NCBI RefSeq assembly: GCF_019654915.1
Contig: NZ_BPET01000011.1
Coordinates: forward strand, 1-64,000
DNA: 64,000 bases
Direction of reading: 5' to 3'
Source of the DNA: Shewanella sp. MBTL60-007
GTDB taxonomy: Bacteria; Pseudomonadota; Gammaproteobacteria; Enterobacterales; Shewanellaceae
Part shown: piece by piece, positions 10,004 through 22,307 of the stretch
Numbering within the stretch: the first letter of the stretch is position 1
How the letters are laid out: each line of letters begins with the position of its first letter
Program-made: the position numbers and the translations under genes
Notes under the pieces: generated by a model
What the model saw: only the letters and a program-made list of their open reading frames with translations
Told to the model about the DNA's origin: nothing
The model's database searches: none

Positions 10004-10311
10004 TGTTTACTACTCTACAAAATGAGATGACAACTAAGCGTAAATTGATTCGTGATGAACCCAATTGACACGCTACCTCTAGATTGTATCCATTATACGT
10101 TTTGACTCGGTTTACGAACGAGTCACAGATCAAATTAATGCATTCTTAAGATAATTTTTAAATTTTCCCTTGTATTCACTCTAAACGTCCCAATATAGGG
10201 GTTAAGAGACGATTTGGGGTGAAAAAAAAAGACTTGAAAACGATTCGGTCTGTCCCCATTTCAATAACCAGATAACAAATTTAGTTTTTAAAAAGTTTTT
10301 CGGAGGACTCC
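10004..10311. other. Divergent promoter region between the EamA gene and dnaK
   Basis: 308 bases without a gene. They hold the sigma-32-like dnaK promoter (10233-10259) and presumably the transporter promoter. The dnaK ribosome-binding site CGGAGGA lies just before 10312. Confidence 0.7.
10233..10259 (+). promoter_or_regulatory. Sigma-32 (heat-shock) promoter of dnaK
   Basis: CTTGAAA at 10233-10239 and CCCCAT at 10254-10259, separated by 14 bases, match the RpoH consensus closely. The site is about 50 bases upstream of the dnaK start. Confidence 0.88.
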
Positions 10312-12228
10312 ATGGGTAGAATTATTGGTATCGATTTAGGCACAACTAACTCTTGTGTTGCAGTATTAGATGGCGACAAAGCGCGCGTATTGGAGAATGC
10401 TGAAGGCGATCGTACTACACCCTCAATCATCGCATACACTGCTGATGAAACATTAGTTGGTCAGTCTGCAAAGCGTCAGGCTGTAACAAACCCAAATAAC
10501 ACTGTATTTGCTATTAAGCGTCTTATTGGTCGTCGTTTTAAAGATGACGAAGTTCAACGTGACGTTGATATCATGCCATTCAAAATCATCAGCGCTGACA
10601 ACGGCGATGCATGGGTTGAAGCGCAAGGCAAGAAAATGGCTCCGCCACAAATCTCTGCTGAAATCTTGAAGAAGATGAAGAAGACAGCTGAAGATTACTT
10701 AGGTGAAGAAGTAACAGAAGCGGTTATCACTGTTCCTGCATACTTTAACGATTCACAACGTCAAGCTACTAAAGATGCGGGTCGCATCGCGGGTCTTGAA
10801 GTTAAGCGTATCATCAACGAGCCTACAGCGGCTGCACTTGCTTACGGTATCGATAAGAAGCAAGGCGACAACATCGTTGCTGTTTACGACTTAGGTGGTG
10901 GTACATTCGATATCTCTATCATCGAAATCGACAGCGTTGATGGCGAGCAAACTTTCGAAGTACTTGCTACAAACGGTGACACTCACTTAGGTGGTGAAGA
11001 CTTTGATAACCGTATGATCAAGTATCTTGCTGACGAGTTCAAGAAAGAGCAAGGTCTAGACCTACGTAACGATCCACTAGCGATGCAGCGTCTAAAAGAA
11101 GCGGCAGAAAAAGCGAAGATCGAACTATCAAGCACAACACAGACTGAAGTTAACCTGCCATACATCACTGCTGATGCAACAGGTCCTAAGCACTTAGTGG
11201 TTAAGATCACTCGTGCAAAACTTGAGTCACTAGTTGAAGACTTGATCAAGCGTTCACTTGAGCCGCTAAAAGTTGCTCTAGCTGATGCTGACCTATCTGT
11301 TTCTGATGTTAACGAGGTTATCCTTGTTGGTGGTCAGACTCGTATGCCTAAAGTACGTGAAGAAGTGTCTGCATTCTTCGGTAAAGAGCTACGTCAAGAC
11401 GTTAACCCAGACGAAGCGGTTGCTATCGGTGCTGCGGTTCAAGCGGGCGTACTATCTGGCGACGTTAAAGACGTATTGCTACTAGACGTTACTCCACTAT
11501 CTCTAGGTATTGAGACTATGGGTAGCGTAATGACTAAGCTTATCGAGAAGAACACCACTATCCCGACTAAAGCTTCACAAACATTCTCGACTGCTGACGA
11601 CAACCAAAGTGCCGTGACAATTCACGTACTTCAAGGTGAGCGTAAGCAATCAAGCGGTAACAAGTCTCTAGGTCAATTTAACCTAGAAGGTATTGAGCCA
11701 GCTCCACGTGGCATGCCACAAATTGAAGTTGCTTTCGACATCGATGCTGACGGTATCTTGCATGTATCTGCTACAGACAAGAAGACTGGCAAAGCACAAA
11801 ACATCACTATTAAAGCCTCTTCAGGCCTAAGTGATGAAGAAGTTGAAGCTATGGTTCGTGACGCTGAAGCACACGCTGACGAAGACGCTAAGTTCGAAGA
11901 GCTAGTAACTGCTCGTAACCAAGCCGATGGCATGGTTCACGCGACTAAGAAGCAGATCGAAGAAGCGGGTGAGGCACTACCAGCGGACGAGAAAGAGAAG
12001 ATTGAAGCTGCAATGGCTAACGTTGAAACTGCTGTTAAAGGCAACGACAAAGAAGCGATTGAAAAGTCTACTCAAGAGCTAATGGAAGCGTCTTCTAAAC
12101 TAATGGAAATCGCTCAAGCTAAAGCGCAAGCACAGCAAGGTCAACCAGAAGGTGAGGCTAAGTCTGCTAAGCCAGAAGATGACGTAGTCGATGCTGAGTT
12201 TGAAGAAGTTAAAGACGACAAAAAATAA
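10312..12228 (+). CDS. dnaK: Chaperone DnaK (Hsp70)
   Basis: 638 residues. It is an ATP-dependent chaperone that binds exposed hydrophobic peptides, working with DnaJ (encoded next) and GrpE (not in this window). The ATPase domain starts with [13 protein letters not shown] and contains the [15 protein letters not shown] and [10 protein letters not shown] phosphate-binding motifs. The substrate-binding domain follows from about residue 390, and the C-terminal tail is acidic ([16 protein letters not shown]). The length equals that of the enterobacterial protein. A sigma-32 type promoter lies upstream, and codon use is that of a highly expressed gene. Confidence 0.98.
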   Translation: MGRIIGIDLGTTNSCVAVLDGDKARVLENAEGDRTTPSIIAYTADETLVGQSAKRQAVTNPNNTVFAIKRLIGRRFKDDEVQRDVDIMPFKIISADNGDAWVEAQGKKMAPPQISAEILKKMKKTAEDYLGEEVTEAVITVPAYFNDSQRQATKDAGRIAGLEVKRIINEPTAAALAYGIDKKQGDNIVAVYDLGGGTFDISIIEIDSVDGEQTFEVLATNGDTHLGGEDFDNRMIKYLADEFKKEQGLDLRNDPLAMQRLKEAAEKAKIELSSTTQTEVNLPYITADATGPKHLVVKITRAKLESLVEDLIKRSLEPLKVALADADLSVSDVNEVILVGGQTRMPKVREEVSAFFGKELRQDVNPDEAVAIGAAVQAGVLSGDVKDVLLLDVTPLSLGIETMGSVMTKLIEKNTTIPTKASQTFSTADDNQSAVTIHVLQGERKQSSGNKSLGQFNLEGIEPAPRGMPQIEVAFDIDADGILHVSATDKKTGKAQNITIKASSGLSDEEVEAMVRDAEAHADEDAKFEELVTARNQADGMVHATKKQIEEAGEALPADEKEKIEAAMANVETAVKGNDKEAIEKSTQELMEASSKLMEIAQAKAQAQQGQPEGEAKSAKPEDDVVDAEFEEVKDDKK

Positions 12229-12255
12229 TGCCGGGTAACTCCTAAATTATTGTAG

Positions 12256-12287
12256 CGGGCGTTACGAGGAAACTCTAACGCCCGTTT
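12256..12287 (+). terminator. Hairpin between dnaK and dnaJ
   Basis: A CGGGCGTTA/TAACGCCCG stem (9 bp, loop about 11) is followed by only TTT. It is probably a partial terminator or mRNA-stabilising hairpin that lowers dnaJ relative to dnaK. Confidence 0.6.
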
Positions 12288-12318
12288 GTGCAACTTTAGC
12301 AAAGAAAGTATTAAAACT

Positions 12319-13449
12319 ATGTCAAAGCGCGATTATTACGAAGTATTAGGTGTCGGACGTGATGCCAGCGAACGCGAAATTAAGAAAGCTTACAAGCGTT
12401 TAGCAATGAAGTTTCACCCTGACCGTAACCCGGGTGATAAAGCGGCTGAAGCCAGCTTTAAGGAAGTTAAAGAAGCTTACGAAATCCTAACCGACGGCGA
12501 TAAGAAAGCCGCCTATGATCAGTTTGGTCATGCTGGCGTCGATCCTAACCGCGGTGGCGGTGGTTTTGGTGGCGGCGCCGATTTTGGCGACGTATTTGGC
12601 GATGTGTTTGGCGATATCTTCGGCGGTGGACGCCGTGGTGGTCAGCGCCAAGCGGCACGTGGTAGCGATCTACGTTATAACCTTGAGCTATCTCTAGAAG
12701 AAGCGGTTCGTGGTCTAACTAAAGAGTTACGTATTCCAACATTGGCTGCTTGTGACGCTTGTGATGGTAGCGGTGCTAAGAAAGGCTCTTCGCCAACCAC
12801 ATGTGGTACCTGTCATGGTCAAGGCCAAGTGCAGATGCGCCAAGGTTTCTTCGCTGTTCAGCAGGCATGTCCAACCTGTCACGGTCGCGGTAAGATCATT
12901 AAAGATCCTTGTAACAAGTGTCATGGCGAAGGTCGCGTCGAGAAGAGCAAAACGCTATCAGTTAAGATCCCGGCAGGGGTTGATACGGGCGATCGTATTC
13001 GTCTTTCTGGCGAAGGTGAAGCCGGTGAGTTCGGAGCTCCTCCAGGGGACTTATATGTGCAGGTGAGCGTGCGTGAGCATGCTATCTTCCAGCGTGATGG
13101 CAACAACCTTTACTGTGAAGTGCCAATCTCATTTAGTAAGGCTGCTTTAGGTGGCGAGATTGAAGTGCCAACACTCGATGGTAAGGTTAATCTTAAGATC
13201 CCAGCCGAAACACAGACTGGCCGTATGTTCCGTATGCGCGGTAAAGGTGTTAAGTCGGTTCGCAGCCATGCGGTAGGTGACTTGCTATGTAAGGTTGTAA
13301 TGGAAACGCCAGTTAACCTTAATGAGCGTCAGAAAGAGCTACTTCGTGAATTTGAAGATACCTTAACGGGTCAGTCGAAGAAGCATAGCCCAAAGGCTGA
13401 AGGTTTCTTCGATGGCGTGAAGAAGTTTTTTCAAGATCTAAATAGCTAA
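12319..13449 (+). CDS. dnaJ: Co-chaperone DnaJ (Hsp40)
   Basis: Stimulates the DnaK ATPase and delivers substrates. The start at 12319 ([11 protein letters not shown]) is chosen over the upstream in-frame Met at 12286 because DnaJ proteins begin there; it gives 376 residues. The order is J domain with HPD (FHPDRN), a Gly/Phe-rich linker (residues about 75-110), four CxxCxGxG zinc repeats (about 140-210) and the C-terminal peptide-binding domains. It follows dnaK by 90 bases with a hairpin between. Confidence 0.97.
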   Translation: MSKRDYYEVLGVGRDASEREIKKAYKRLAMKFHPDRNPGDKAAEASFKEVKEAYEILTDGDKKAAYDQFGHAGVDPNRGGGGFGGGADFGDVFGDVFGDIFGGGRRGGQRQAARGSDLRYNLELSLEEAVRGLTKELRIPTLAACDACDGSGAKKGSSPTTCGTCHGQGQVQMRQGFFAVQQACPTCHGRGKIIKDPCNKCHGEGRVEKSKTLSVKIPAGVDTGDRIRLSGEGEAGEFGAPPGDLYVQVSVREHAIFQRDGNNLYCEVPISFSKAALGGEIEVPTLDGKVNLKIPAETQTGRMFRMRGKGVKSVRSHAVGDLLCKVVMETPVNLNERQKELLREFEDTLTGQSKKHSPKAEGFFDGVKKFFQDLNS

Positions 13450-13476
13450 AACTGGGTTCGTTCAGTATATAATTTA

Positions 13477-13500
13477 AGCCTCGCAACTGCGGGGCTTTTT
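13477..13500 (+). terminator. Intrinsic terminator of dnaKJ
   Basis: An 8-bp stem (AGCCTCGC with GCGGGGCT) is followed by TTTTT. Confidence 0.85.
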
Positions 13501-13528
13501 ATTATGTGAAATCAGAAGAGAGCAATAT

Positions 13529-14329
13529 ATGAAAGGAATACTAATACTGCTTAGCGCGGCATTGTTTTTAACGGGCTGCGCAACACACCAATCACCCACA
13601 GGCCGTGGGCAAACTTTATTGTTTTCTCCCCAAGAAATGTCACAACTTGGCGATAGCTCTTTTGCTCAGATAAAACAGCAAGAAAAAATCAGTCAAGATA
13701 AAGCGCTAAACGCGTATGTTCACTGTGTCGCGGACAGAGTGACTCAGGCGCTGCCCGATCAGAGTTTACCTTGGGAAGTGGTAGTGTTTGAGTCAGATCA
13801 AGTCAACGCCTTTGCCTTGCCGGGTGGCCATATCGGTGTGTATAGCGGATTGCTTAATGTGGCGGTAAATGCCGACCAACTTGCCACAGTTATTGGACAT
13901 GAGATTGCTCACGTACTGGCAAATCACAGTAACGAGCAGGTATCACGTGCACAGCTGACTGGTGCGGGTATGCAGCTTGCCGATTTGGCGCTCGGTGTTG
14001 GTGGTATTGCCGATAAAGAGCTCTATATGGCCGCGCTAGGTTTAGGTGTACAGGTGGGTTACATATTGCCATACGGTCGTGAGCAAGAGTCAGAAGCAGA
14101 TGTGATCGGCGTAGAATTGATGGCGAAAGCAGGCTTTGATCCCGCACAGAGTGTCGAGCTTTGGAAGAACATGTCAAAAGCGGGCGGAGAGCAGGGGCCT
14201 GAACTGCTTTCTACTCATCCGTCACACGGTCAACGTATCGCTCAGTTGCAACAGATGCAGGCAAAAGCCCAGCCTTTATATCAAGCCAGCAAATTAAGTG
14301 TGAAAAATACTTGTCAAAGACCAAAATAG
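13529..14329 (+). CDS. M48-family metallopeptidase lipoprotein
   Basis: 266 residues. The signal peptide ends with the lipobox LTGC, so Cys17 is probably lipidated and the protein anchored in the outer membrane facing the periplasm. The zinc protease motif HEIAH (H124, E125, H128) and the downstream ESEAD glutamate ligand are intact. This resembles LoiP/YcaL-type M48 proteases, which degrade or check outer-membrane proteins. That role is a family inference. It has its own ribosome-binding site and lies after the dnaJ terminator. Confidence 0.9.
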   Translation: MKGILILLSAALFLTGCATHQSPTGRGQTLLFSPQEMSQLGDSSFAQIKQQEKISQDKALNAYVHCVADRVTQALPDQSLPWEVVVFESDQVNAFALPGGHIGVYSGLLNVAVNADQLATVIGHEIAHVLANHSNEQVSRAQLTGAGMQLADLALGVGGIADKELYMAALGLGVQVGYILPYGREQESEADVIGVELMAKAGFDPAQSVELWKNMSKAGGEQGPELLSTHPSHGQRIAQLQQMQAKAQPLYQASKLSVKNTCQRPK

Positions 14330-14412
14330 CTACAGTTTTTAGGGCAACATCACAGAAATTATGATAAAGTTGCGCGCGAAAATTCATTTGAATCATTGAG
14401 AGTACAATCATT

Positions 14413-15030
14413 ATGTCTGAGAAGTTCAGTACAATTGAAGCGCAAGCAAGCTACGGTGTTGGTCGTCAACTAGGTGAGCAACTAGCTGCTAACTCGTTTG
14501 AAGGTATCGATATTTCTGCTGTTCAATTGGGTCTATCTGACGCTTTCGAAGGTAAAGAAAGTGTTGTATCTATGCAAGATATGCAAATTGCATTCACTGA
14601 AATTAGTCAGCGTATCCAGAAAGTTCAAGAAGCTGCTGCAGCTGCTGCATCTGAAGAAGGTGAGAAGTACCTAGCCGATAACGGTGCACGTGAAGGCGTT
14701 GTTACTTTAGAATCTGGCCTACAGTATGAAGTTATTACTGAAGGTAACGGCGATAAGCCTGGTTACGACTCTACAGTTCGTACTCACTATCACGGTACTT
14801 TCATCTCTGGTGATGTATTTGATAGCTCAGTTGCTCGTGGTGAGCCAGCTGAATTCCCAGTTTCAGGCGTTATCGCTGGCTGGACCGAGGCACTACAGCT
14901 AATGCCAGTAGGCTCTAAGTGGAGACTGTTCGTACCACAACACCTAGCTTACGGTGAGCGCGGTGCGGGTGCAGCGATCCCACCATATTCAACTTTGGTA
15001 TTCGAAGTTGAATTATTAGATATTATCTAA
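14413..15030 (+). CDS. fklB: FKBP-type peptidyl-prolyl cis-trans isomerase
   Basis: 205 residues. Residues 1 to about 95 form an alpha-helical dimerisation domain (YGVGRQLGEQL, then a Gln/Ala-rich helix). The C-terminal FKBP domain shows VRTHYHGTFISGDVFDSS, GWTEALQLMPVGSKWRLFVP and AYGERGAGAAIPP. There is no signal peptide, so it is the cytoplasmic FklB (FKBP22) type rather than periplasmic FkpA. It catalyses proline isomerisation during folding. Single gene with its own terminator. Confidence 0.93.
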   Translation: MSEKFSTIEAQASYGVGRQLGEQLAANSFEGIDISAVQLGLSDAFEGKESVVSMQDMQIAFTEISQRIQKVQEAAAAAASEEGEKYLADNGAREGVVTLESGLQYEVITEGNGDKPGYDSTVRTHYHGTFISGDVFDSSVARGEPAEFPVSGVIAGWTEALQLMPVGSKWRLFVPQHLAYGERGAGAAIPPYSTLVFEVELLDII

Positions 15031-15040
15031 GTTAGACAAT

Positions 15041-15070
15041 AAGCCTAAGTTAATACTTAGGCTTTTTTTT
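15041..15070 (+). terminator. Intrinsic terminator of fklB
   Basis: An AAGCCTAAGT/ACTTAGGCTT stem is followed by eight T; it ends just before dapB. Confidence 0.92.
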
Positions 15071-15072
15071 GA

Positions 15073-15909
<837 letters not shown>

Positions 15910-15915
15910 TTATTT

Positions 15916-15941
15916 AAAACCGCTATTAGCGGTTTTTTTTT
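15916..15941 (+). terminator. Intrinsic terminator of dapB
   Basis: An AAAACCGCT/AGCGGTTTT stem is followed by a long T-run. Confidence 0.92.
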
Positions 15942-15956
15942 GCTAAAAAAAATTTT

Positions 15957-15984
15957 TTGACAAATTTCTTATCTGTACTATGGA
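15957..15984 (+). promoter_or_regulatory. Candidate sigma-70 promoter of carAB
   Basis: A perfect TTGACA (15957-15962) and TATGGA (15979-15984) with a 16-base spacer lie about 125 bases upstream of the carA start. A leader of that length leaves room for arginine or pyrimidine control, but no operator was recognised. Confidence 0.5.
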
Positions 15985-16111
15985 CAGGTTTTAATTTTAC
16001 ATATAAAATCGGCGGAATTTGTCAAAATTTTGCATTTTAGCGAAAGTTGGTATCTTAAAAACACACAAAAAACAATCAATTTCAATGATTTGGCTCTTTC
16101 CGGAGGTCGCG

Positions 16112-17257
16112 TTGACAAAGTCTGCCTTACTCGTACTTGAAGATGGAACCATTTTTTCTGGCACTGCTATCGGTGCTGAAGGGATGTCTGTTGGTGAAGT
16201 AGTATTTAACACTTCAATGACTGGTTACCAAGAAATTTTGACTGATCCATCATATTCACGTCAAATGGTCACCCTCACTTATCCACATATTGGTAATACT
16301 GGTACCAATGAAGAAGATACAGAATCTGATTCTGTTCATGCATGTGGCCTTATCATTCGAGACTTGCCGCTCATCGCAAGTAACTTTCGTAATCAGCAAT
16401 CTTTAAGCGATTATTTGATCGCTCACAACGTTGTTGGCATTGCTGATATCGATACCCGTAAATTAACTCGTATCCTACGTGAAAAAGGCGCTCAAGCCGG
16501 TTGTATCATGGTTGGTGATTTAGATGAAGCTAAAGCGCTAGCTGCAGCTAAAGCCTTCCCTGGTCTTAAAGGCATGGATTTAGCTAAAGAAGTCACTACA
16601 AATGAAACCTACTCATGGCGCAGCGGCAGCTGGCGTTTAGTTGGCGGTTTGCCATCTGACACACCTGAAGCTGAGCTTAAGTATAAAGTGGTAGCCTACG
16701 ACTATGGTGTTAAGCGCAACATCCTACGTATGTTGGTTGACCGCGGTTGTGATGTGACGGTTGTACCTGCACAAACTCCAGCGAGTGAAGTGCTAGCGAT
16801 GAATCCTGATGGGGTATTCCTATCAAACGGTCCTGGCGACCCAGAACCATGTGATTATGCAATCGCTGCGATTCAAGAGATCTTAAAAACAGATATTCCT
16901 GTTTTCGGTATCTGCTTGGGTCACCAGTTATTGGCATTAGCTTCAGGTGCTAAAACACTGAAAATGAAGTTTGGTCACCATGGTGCTAACCACCCTGTAA
17001 GCAATATTGAGCAAGGTAATGTGATGATCACCAGCCAAAACCATGGTTTTGCTGCTGATGAAGCCACATTACCAGCCAACATTAAGGTGACTCACAAGTC
17101 GCTGTTTGATGGCTCTTTGCAAGGTATTCACCTTACTGATAAGCCTGCATTTAGTTTTCAAGGCCACCCTGAGGCGAGCCCTGGACCACACGATGCTGCG
17201 CCGTTATTCAATCACTTCATCGATTTGATTGAGTTATACCGTAAAAACGCCAAGTAG
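16112..17257 (+). CDS. carA: Carbamoyl-phosphate synthase small (glutaminase) subunit
   Basis: Hydrolyses glutamine and passes ammonia to CarB for carbamoyl phosphate, the precursor of arginine and pyrimidines. I choose the TTG start at 16112 (then [11 protein letters not shown]), preceded by GGAGG at 5-6 bases. The longer frame from 16019 adds about 31 residues not expected in CarA. It is 381 residues. The class I amidotransferase triad is visible as Cys in GICLGHQ and the C-terminal His/Glu in [10 protein letters not shown]. It lies 28 bases before carB. Confidence 0.96.
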   Translation: MTKSALLVLEDGTIFSGTAIGAEGMSVGEVVFNTSMTGYQEILTDPSYSRQMVTLTYPHIGNTGTNEEDTESDSVHACGLIIRDLPLIASNFRNQQSLSDYLIAHNVVGIADIDTRKLTRILREKGAQAGCIMVGDLDEAKALAAAKAFPGLKGMDLAKEVTTNETYSWRSGSWRLVGGLPSDTPEAELKYKVVAYDYGVKRNILRMLVDRGCDVTVVPAQTPASEVLAMNPDGVFLSNGPGDPEPCDYAIAAIQEILKTDIPVFGICLGHQLLALASGAKTLKMKFGHHGANHPVSNIEQGNVMITSQNHGFAADEATLPANIKVTHKSLFDGSLQGIHLTDKPAFSFQGHPEASPGPHDAAPLFNHFIDLIELYRKNAK

Positions 17258-17285
17258 TAACCTCATCCGGGAGAAGATTTAAGCA

Positions 17286-20200
17286 ATGCCAAAACGTACA
17301 GATATAAAGAGTATTCTTATCCTAGGTGCTGGACCAATCGTAATTGGTCAAGCCTGTGAGTTTGACTACTCAGGCGCTCAAGCCTGTAAAGCCCTACGCG
17401 AAGAAGGCTACCGAGTTATTCTCGTTAACTCAAACCCTGCAACCATTATGACTGACCCTGAGATGGCTGATGCAACATACATCGAGCCGATCCAGTGGGA
17501 AGTGGTACGCAACATCATAGCTAAAGAGCGTCCAGACGCGATTTTGCCAACCATGGGCGGTCAGACTGCACTTAACTGTGCACTTGAGCTTGAAAGCCGC
17601 GGCGTACTGAAAGAGTTTAATGTCGATATGATTGGCGCAACTGCCGATGCAATCGACAAAGCGGAAGACCGTAGCCGTTTCGACAAGGCGATGAAGTCGA
17701 TTGGTCTTGAGTGTCCACGTGCGGGTATCGCTCATACAATGGATGAAGCTTACGGCGTACTTGAGCAGGTCGGTTTCCCATGTATTATTCGTCCGTCATT
17801 CACCATGGGTGGCAGCGGCGGCGGTATCGCTTATAACAAAGAAGAGTTTGAGGATATCTGTTCTCAAGGTCTTGAGCTATCACCGACTAACGAACTACTT
17901 ATCGACGAATCTTTGATTGGTTGGAAAGAGTACGAGATGGAAGTGGTTCGTGACCGCAACGATAACTGTATTATCGTATGTTCTATCGAAAACTTTGACC
18001 CAATGGGCGTTCATACTGGTGACTCAATTACAGTTGCACCAGCGCAAACACTAACAGACAAAGAATACCAGTTGATGCGTAATGCATCACTAGCGGTTCT
18101 ACGTGAGATTGGTGTTGAAACAGGTGGTTCAAACGTACAGTTTGGTATCAACCCGAAAGATGGCCGTATGGTTATCATCGAGATGAACCCACGTGTATCT
18201 CGTTCATCAGCACTTGCGTCTAAAGCAACCGGTTTCCCGATTGCTAAGATCGCCGCCAAGCTAGCGGTTGGTTTTACCCTTGACGAACTAAGCAACGACA
18301 TCACAGGCGGTGCAACTCCGGCATCATTTGAGCCTGCTATTGACTACGTTGTGACTAAGGTTCCACGTTTCAACTTTGAAAAGTTCGCAGGCTCTAACGA
18401 CCGCTTGACCACACAGATGAAGTCAGTGGGTGAAGTGATGGCGATTGGCCGTACTTTCCAAGAGTCGCTACAAAAAGCCCTTCGTGGCCTTGAAGTGGGT
18501 AAGAATGGCCTATGTCCGCATATCGACCTTGCAGATAGCGAAGCGTTAACCCGTATTCGTCATGAGCTTAAAGAGCCAGGTGCAGACCGTATTTGGTATA
18601 TCGCTGATGCATTCCGCGCAGGTTTATCAGTAGACGATGTGTTTGCTTTAACTAACATCGACCCTTGGTTCCTTGTACAGCTTGAAGACTTACTAAAGTC
18701 TGAAGCGCAAGTTGCTGAAGCAGGTCTTGCTGGTTTGACTGAAGACTTCCTACGCCAGCTTAAGCGCAAAGGTTTTGCTGACTCACGTCTAGCAGCACTT
18801 GCAGGTGTAAGCGAGACGGAAGTACGTAAACTACGTACTCGTTTCGAAATTCATCCTGTATACAAGCGCGTTGATACTTGTGCGGCTGAGTTCTCAACTG
18901 ATACGGCTTACATGTACTCTACTTATGAAGAAGAGTGTGAAGCTAACCCGTCTAACCGTGACAAAATCATGGTACTAGGCGGTGGTCCAAACCGTATTGG
19001 TCAAGGCATTGAATTTGACTACTGTTGTGTACACGCAGCGCTAGCGCTACGTGAAGACGGTTATGAAACCATCATGGTTAACTGTAACCCTGAAACGGTT
19101 TCTACCGACTATGACACATCAGACCGTTTGTACTTCGAATCAGTAACATTTGAAGACGTGCTTGAAATCGTACGTATCGAGAAGCCAAAAGGCGTTATCG
19201 TGCAGTACGGTGGCCAAACACCACTTAAACTTGCACGTGACCTAGAAGCTGCTGGTGTACCAATTATCGGAACTAGCCCAGATGCAATCGACCGCGCTGA
19301 AGACCGTGAGCGTTTCCAGCAAGCGATTGAACGTTTAGGCATGAAGCAGCCAGAAAACGATACCGTTACTACAGTAGAAGGCGCGGTTATTTCTGCAGAG
19401 CGTATCGGTTATCCGCTAGTTGTGCGTCCATCTTATGTTCTTGGTGGCCGTGCGATGGAAATCGTATATGACGAGCAAGATTTACGTCGTTACTTCAACG
19501 AAGCGGTAAGTGTATCTAACGCGTCTCCAGTACTATTAGACCACTTCCTAGACAACGCAATTGAAATTGACATCGATGCAGTATGTGATGGCGAAACTGT
19601 TGTGATTGGCTCAATCATGGAGCATATCGAGCAAGCTGGTGTTCACTCTGGTGACTCAGGTTGTTCATTGCCTCCATACAGCCTAAGCCAAGACATTCAA
19701 GACCGCATGCGTGAGCAGGTGGGTAAACTTGCAATGGAATTAGGGGTTGTAGGTCTAATGAACGTACAGTTCGCGGTGAAGGATAACGAGATCTACATGA
19801 TTGAAGTTAACCCACGTGCAGCGCGTACCGTGCCATTTGTGTCAAAAGCGACTGGCGTACCATTGGCTAAGATCGCTGCGCGAGTGATGGCAGGACAAAG
19901 CCTTAAGTCTCAGAACTTCACTGAGGAAGTGATTCCACCATTCTTCTCTGTAAAAGAAGTGGTATTGCCGTTTAACAAGTTCCCTGGTGTTGATCCACTG
20001 CTTGGCCCTGAAATGCGCTCAACGGGTGAAGTTATGGGCGTGGGTGATACGTTTGCCGAAGCTTATGCTAAAGCACAGCTAGGTGCGACATCTGAAGTAC
20101 CTAAGTCTGGTCGTGCACTGTTGTCTGTTCGTAACAGCGATAAGGCTCGTGTAGCCGATTTGGCTGCTCAGTTAATTGAGCTAGGTTACCAAATTGATGC

Positions 20201-20507
20201 AACACACGGTACAGCGGTTATCTTGGGCGAAGCGGGCATTAACCCACGTCTAGTGAACAAGGTACATGAAGGTCGTCCACACATTCTTGACCGCATCAAG
20301 AACGGTGAGTACACCTACATTGTTAACACGACAGAAGGCCGTAAGGCCATTGAAGACTCACGTCAGCTACGTCGTGGTGCGCTACGCTACAAGGTGAACT
20401 ACACAACGACTCTGAATGCTGCATTTGCAACTTGTATGGCTCACTCGGCGGATGACCGCTCGAACGTGACTTCAGTACAAGAGTTGCATAAGCGCATTAC
20501 CCAGTAA
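17286..20507 (+). CDS. carB: Carbamoyl-phosphate synthase large subunit
   Basis: 1073 residues, the standard length. Two homologous ATP-grasp halves are evident, each starting with a [14 protein letters not shown] / [13 protein letters not shown] type motif. The N-terminal half phosphorylates bicarbonate and the C-terminal half phosphorylates carbamate. The last 130 or so residues (from about [14 protein letters not shown]) form the allosteric MGS-like domain that binds UMP/ornithine in known enzymes. Cotranscribed with carA; terminator follows. Confidence 0.98.
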   Translation: MPKRTDIKSILILGAGPIVIGQACEFDYSGAQACKALREEGYRVILVNSNPATIMTDPEMADATYIEPIQWEVVRNIIAKERPDAILPTMGGQTALNCALELESRGVLKEFNVDMIGATADAIDKAEDRSRFDKAMKSIGLECPRAGIAHTMDEAYGVLEQVGFPCIIRPSFTMGGSGGGIAYNKEEFEDICSQGLELSPTNELLIDESLIGWKEYEMEVVRDRNDNCIIVCSIENFDPMGVHTGDSITVAPAQTLTDKEYQLMRNASLAVLREIGVETGGSNVQFGINPKDGRMVIIEMNPRVSRSSALASKATGFPIAKIAAKLAVGFTLDELSNDITGGATPASFEPAIDYVVTKVPRFNFEKFAGSNDRLTTQMKSVGEVMAIGRTFQESLQKALRGLEVGKNGLCPHIDLADSEALTRIRHELKEPGADRIWYIADAFRAGLSVDDVFALTNIDPWFLVQLEDLLKSEAQVAEAGLAGLTEDFLRQLKRKGFADSRLAALAGVSETEVRKLRTRFEIHPVYKRVDTCAAEFSTDTAYMYSTYEEECEANPSNRDKIMVLGGGPNRIGQGIEFDYCCVHAALALREDGYETIMVNCNPETVSTDYDTSDRLYFESVTFEDVLEIVRIEKPKGVIVQYGGQTPLKLARDLEAAGVPIIGTSPDAIDRAEDRERFQQAIERLGMKQPENDTVTTVEGAVISAERIGYPLVVRPSYVLGGRAMEIVYDEQDLRRYFNEAVSVSNASPVLLDHFLDNAIEIDIDAVCDGETVVIGSIMEHIEQAGVHSGDSGCSLPPYSLSQDIQDRMREQVGKLAMELGVVGLMNVQFAVKDNEIYMIEVNPRAARTVPFVSKATGVPLAKIAARVMAGQSLKSQNFTEEVIPPFFSVKEVVLPFNKFPGVDPLLGPEMRSTGEVMGVGDTFAEAYAKAQLGATSEVPKSGRALLSVRNSDKARVADLAAQLIELGYQIDATHGTAVILGEAGINPRLVNKVHEGRPHILDRIKNGEYTYIVNTTEGRKAIEDSRQLRRGALRYKVNYTTTLNAAFATCMAHSADDRSNVTSVQELHKRITQ

Positions 20508-20850
20508 GTTAAGCGAAGCTTGAATAAAAAGGCCGCTTTTAGCGGCCTTTTTTATTGCAGGCGAGAAGTGGGTTAATAAAAATTTATCTGTAACGGCTAG
20601 TAACTCTAGCCAAGGTTGAGTAAGCTCTAGAACGGCTGTTACGATATCGTTATTGCTGTATTCCTCGTTTATATCGCCAGCTTGACTTATATTTTGAACA
20701 CAGAAGCTAAGTTATCGAGCGTAGCAGATAGATTAGAGTGCATCGTTTGCCCTCAGCGTTTACAATAACGCAATTCCACCAAATTTTTATCTCACTGACA
20801 GTTAGGCTCAGTGGGGCATGCTTTTGTTTTAAAGGAGACGAAAGAAGCTT
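20508..20850. other. Intergenic region carB-greA
   Basis: 343 bases. Besides the carAB terminator it holds the greA promoter/leader. An imperfect hairpin (CACTGA 20793-20798 with TCAGTG 20808-20813) lies 40 bases before greA, and AAGGAGA serves as ribosome-binding site. No gene seen. Confidence 0.5.
20527..20553 (+). terminator. Intrinsic terminator of carAB
   Basis: An AAAGGCCGCT/AGCGGCCTTT stem is followed by a T-run. Confidence 0.92.
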
Positions 20851-21327
20851 ATGAGTACGGTTCCAATGACAGTTGTCGGTGCTGAACAACTGCGTAAAGA
20901 ATTAGATTATCTTAAGTTCGAACGCCGCCCACAAATTGCTGAAGCAATTGGTGAGGCGCGTGAACTTGGCGATTTAAAAGAAAACGCCGAGTACCACGCA
21001 GCACGCGAAGAACAAGGTTTGTGTGAGGCGCGCGTTAGAGATATCGAAGGTAAGCTTTCTCACGCACAGATTATCGATGTGACAACCATGGCTAACAACG
21101 GTCGTGTTATTTTCGGTTCTACCGTGACGATTTTGAATGTCGATACCGATGAAGAAGTGACTTACCGTATCGTAGGTGAAGACGAAGCGAATATTAAAGA
21201 AAACCTGCTTTCAGTCAGCTCTCCGATTGCCCGTGGTCTTATCGGTAAGAACCTAGATGACGAGATCTCTATCGTAACCCCAGGTGGCACTAACGATTTT
21301 GAAATCATCAAAGTAGATTACATCTAA
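20851..21327 (+). CDS. greA: Transcription elongation factor GreA
   Basis: 158 residues. It stimulates the RNA-cleavage activity of backtracked RNA polymerase through the secondary channel. The N-terminal coiled coil carries the acidic tip ([16 protein letters not shown]), followed by the C-terminal FKBP-like globular domain (from about residue 80). Strong AAGGAG ribosome-binding site; monocistronic with its own terminator. Confidence 0.97.
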   Translation: MSTVPMTVVGAEQLRKELDYLKFERRPQIAEAIGEARELGDLKENAEYHAAREEQGLCEARVRDIEGKLSHAQIIDVTTMANNGRVIFGSTVTILNVDTDEEVTYRIVGEDEANIKENLLSVSSPIARGLIGKNLDDEISIVTPGGTNDFEIIKVDYI

Positions 21328-21350
21328 CTTCAGGGTTAGATAGTCGAGTT

Positions 21351-21374
21351 AAGCCGCTTTTTAGCGGCTTTATT
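21351..21374 (+). terminator. Intrinsic terminator of greA
   Basis: An AAGCCGCT/AGCGGCTT stem is followed by a short T-rich stretch. Confidence 0.8.
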
Positions 21375-21463
21375 ATTGGTTTAATGGGTATTAAAAGCTT
21401 TGTGTCTTTAGCTAACTAGGTTTACTATGTTAGCGATAAATAAGGCATATATTAGGACGTTAA

Positions 21464-21967
21464 TTGCAGTTATTGGTGCGGTTTGGATTTATCTTGTTGC
21501 TCATAGGGGGATTATTCTTCACGCCTATGGCTGCGAGTGCGTCTGAGCAAAGTCCACAGCAAGCTCAAGTGTTAGCGGCTGAGCACGTTAACGAGCAAGC
21601 GCAGTTACAAGCGCAAGCAAAGCTGGGTATTGACTTGGCTGTGTTAAGCCTGCCTGATGTCAACTCTATTACGCTAAAGGATAACCATGCCCAGAAGAAG
21701 CAGGGAGATGACTCTGAATATGCGCCGCTAGTATCATCACGTTTCGTCAGTTTCTCACAGCATGATCCACAGCAAACACGTCCAGAATATCTACTCGCGT
21801 TTGAATTTATATCGCCTGCCGTTCCATCGTTAACTGTGGGTTACCGAGTGGAGTTTACTCCGGCTCTTGATTGGTTGTTACATATCTCAAGTTCTACACA
21901 TAGGCTCTCCGCTTGGAAAGAGTCCAATCTTCTCTATCGCTTTTCTCAAGCTCGCGCCATTTGCTAA
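21464..21967 (+). CDS. Exported hypothetical protein
   Basis: 167 residues from a TTG start with AGGA about 6 bases upstream. An N-terminal signal sequence (hydrophobic residues 6-20, then MAASASEQ) suggests periplasmic location. The mature part is Gln/Ala-rich and ends without recognisable motifs. It sits between greA and secD on the same strand. No family recognised; small size and non-ATG start lower the confidence. Confidence 0.55.
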   Translation: MQLLVRFGFILLLIGGLFFTPMAASASEQSPQQAQVLAAEHVNEQAQLQAQAKLGIDLAVLSLPDVNSITLKDNHAQKKQGDDSEYAPLVSSRFVSFSQHDPQQTRPEYLLAFEFISPAVPSLTVGYRVEFTPALDWLLHISSSTHRLSAWKESNLLYRFSQARAIC

Positions 21968-22307
21968 GTTCCATAAGCCATTTCGGCTTACCTATCGAGA
22001 ACTTCTTTACCTCTGTGCAGCAACAAACCTCATTTGGCTAAAGGAAGGTTTTATAAACTTTGCCTTTAAAACATAGGTTTCATGCTTAGCCGTGTGTTTA
22101 CCCACTCATTATTTTTATGAGTTAGCACCGCATTGGTAAGTACTATTTGCTGTTTTAAGCATGACCAGGCAGGTCACTAAAAGCAGGCTCTTCTCGATAG
22201 CGATTACCGCGATATTACGTGTGCCCAAGTCAACTCTTACGGGTTAATAACCCCGGACTAATGGCAAGTCATTATCGCGTTCTTAGGCAATATACAGAGC
22301 AAATATT
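21968..22307. other. Intergenic region before secD
   Basis: 340 bases without a convincing gene. A short hairpin (ACTCAT/ATGAGT, about 22105-22124) is present. Presumably holds the secDF promoter; no clear hexamers are asserted. Confidence 0.4.
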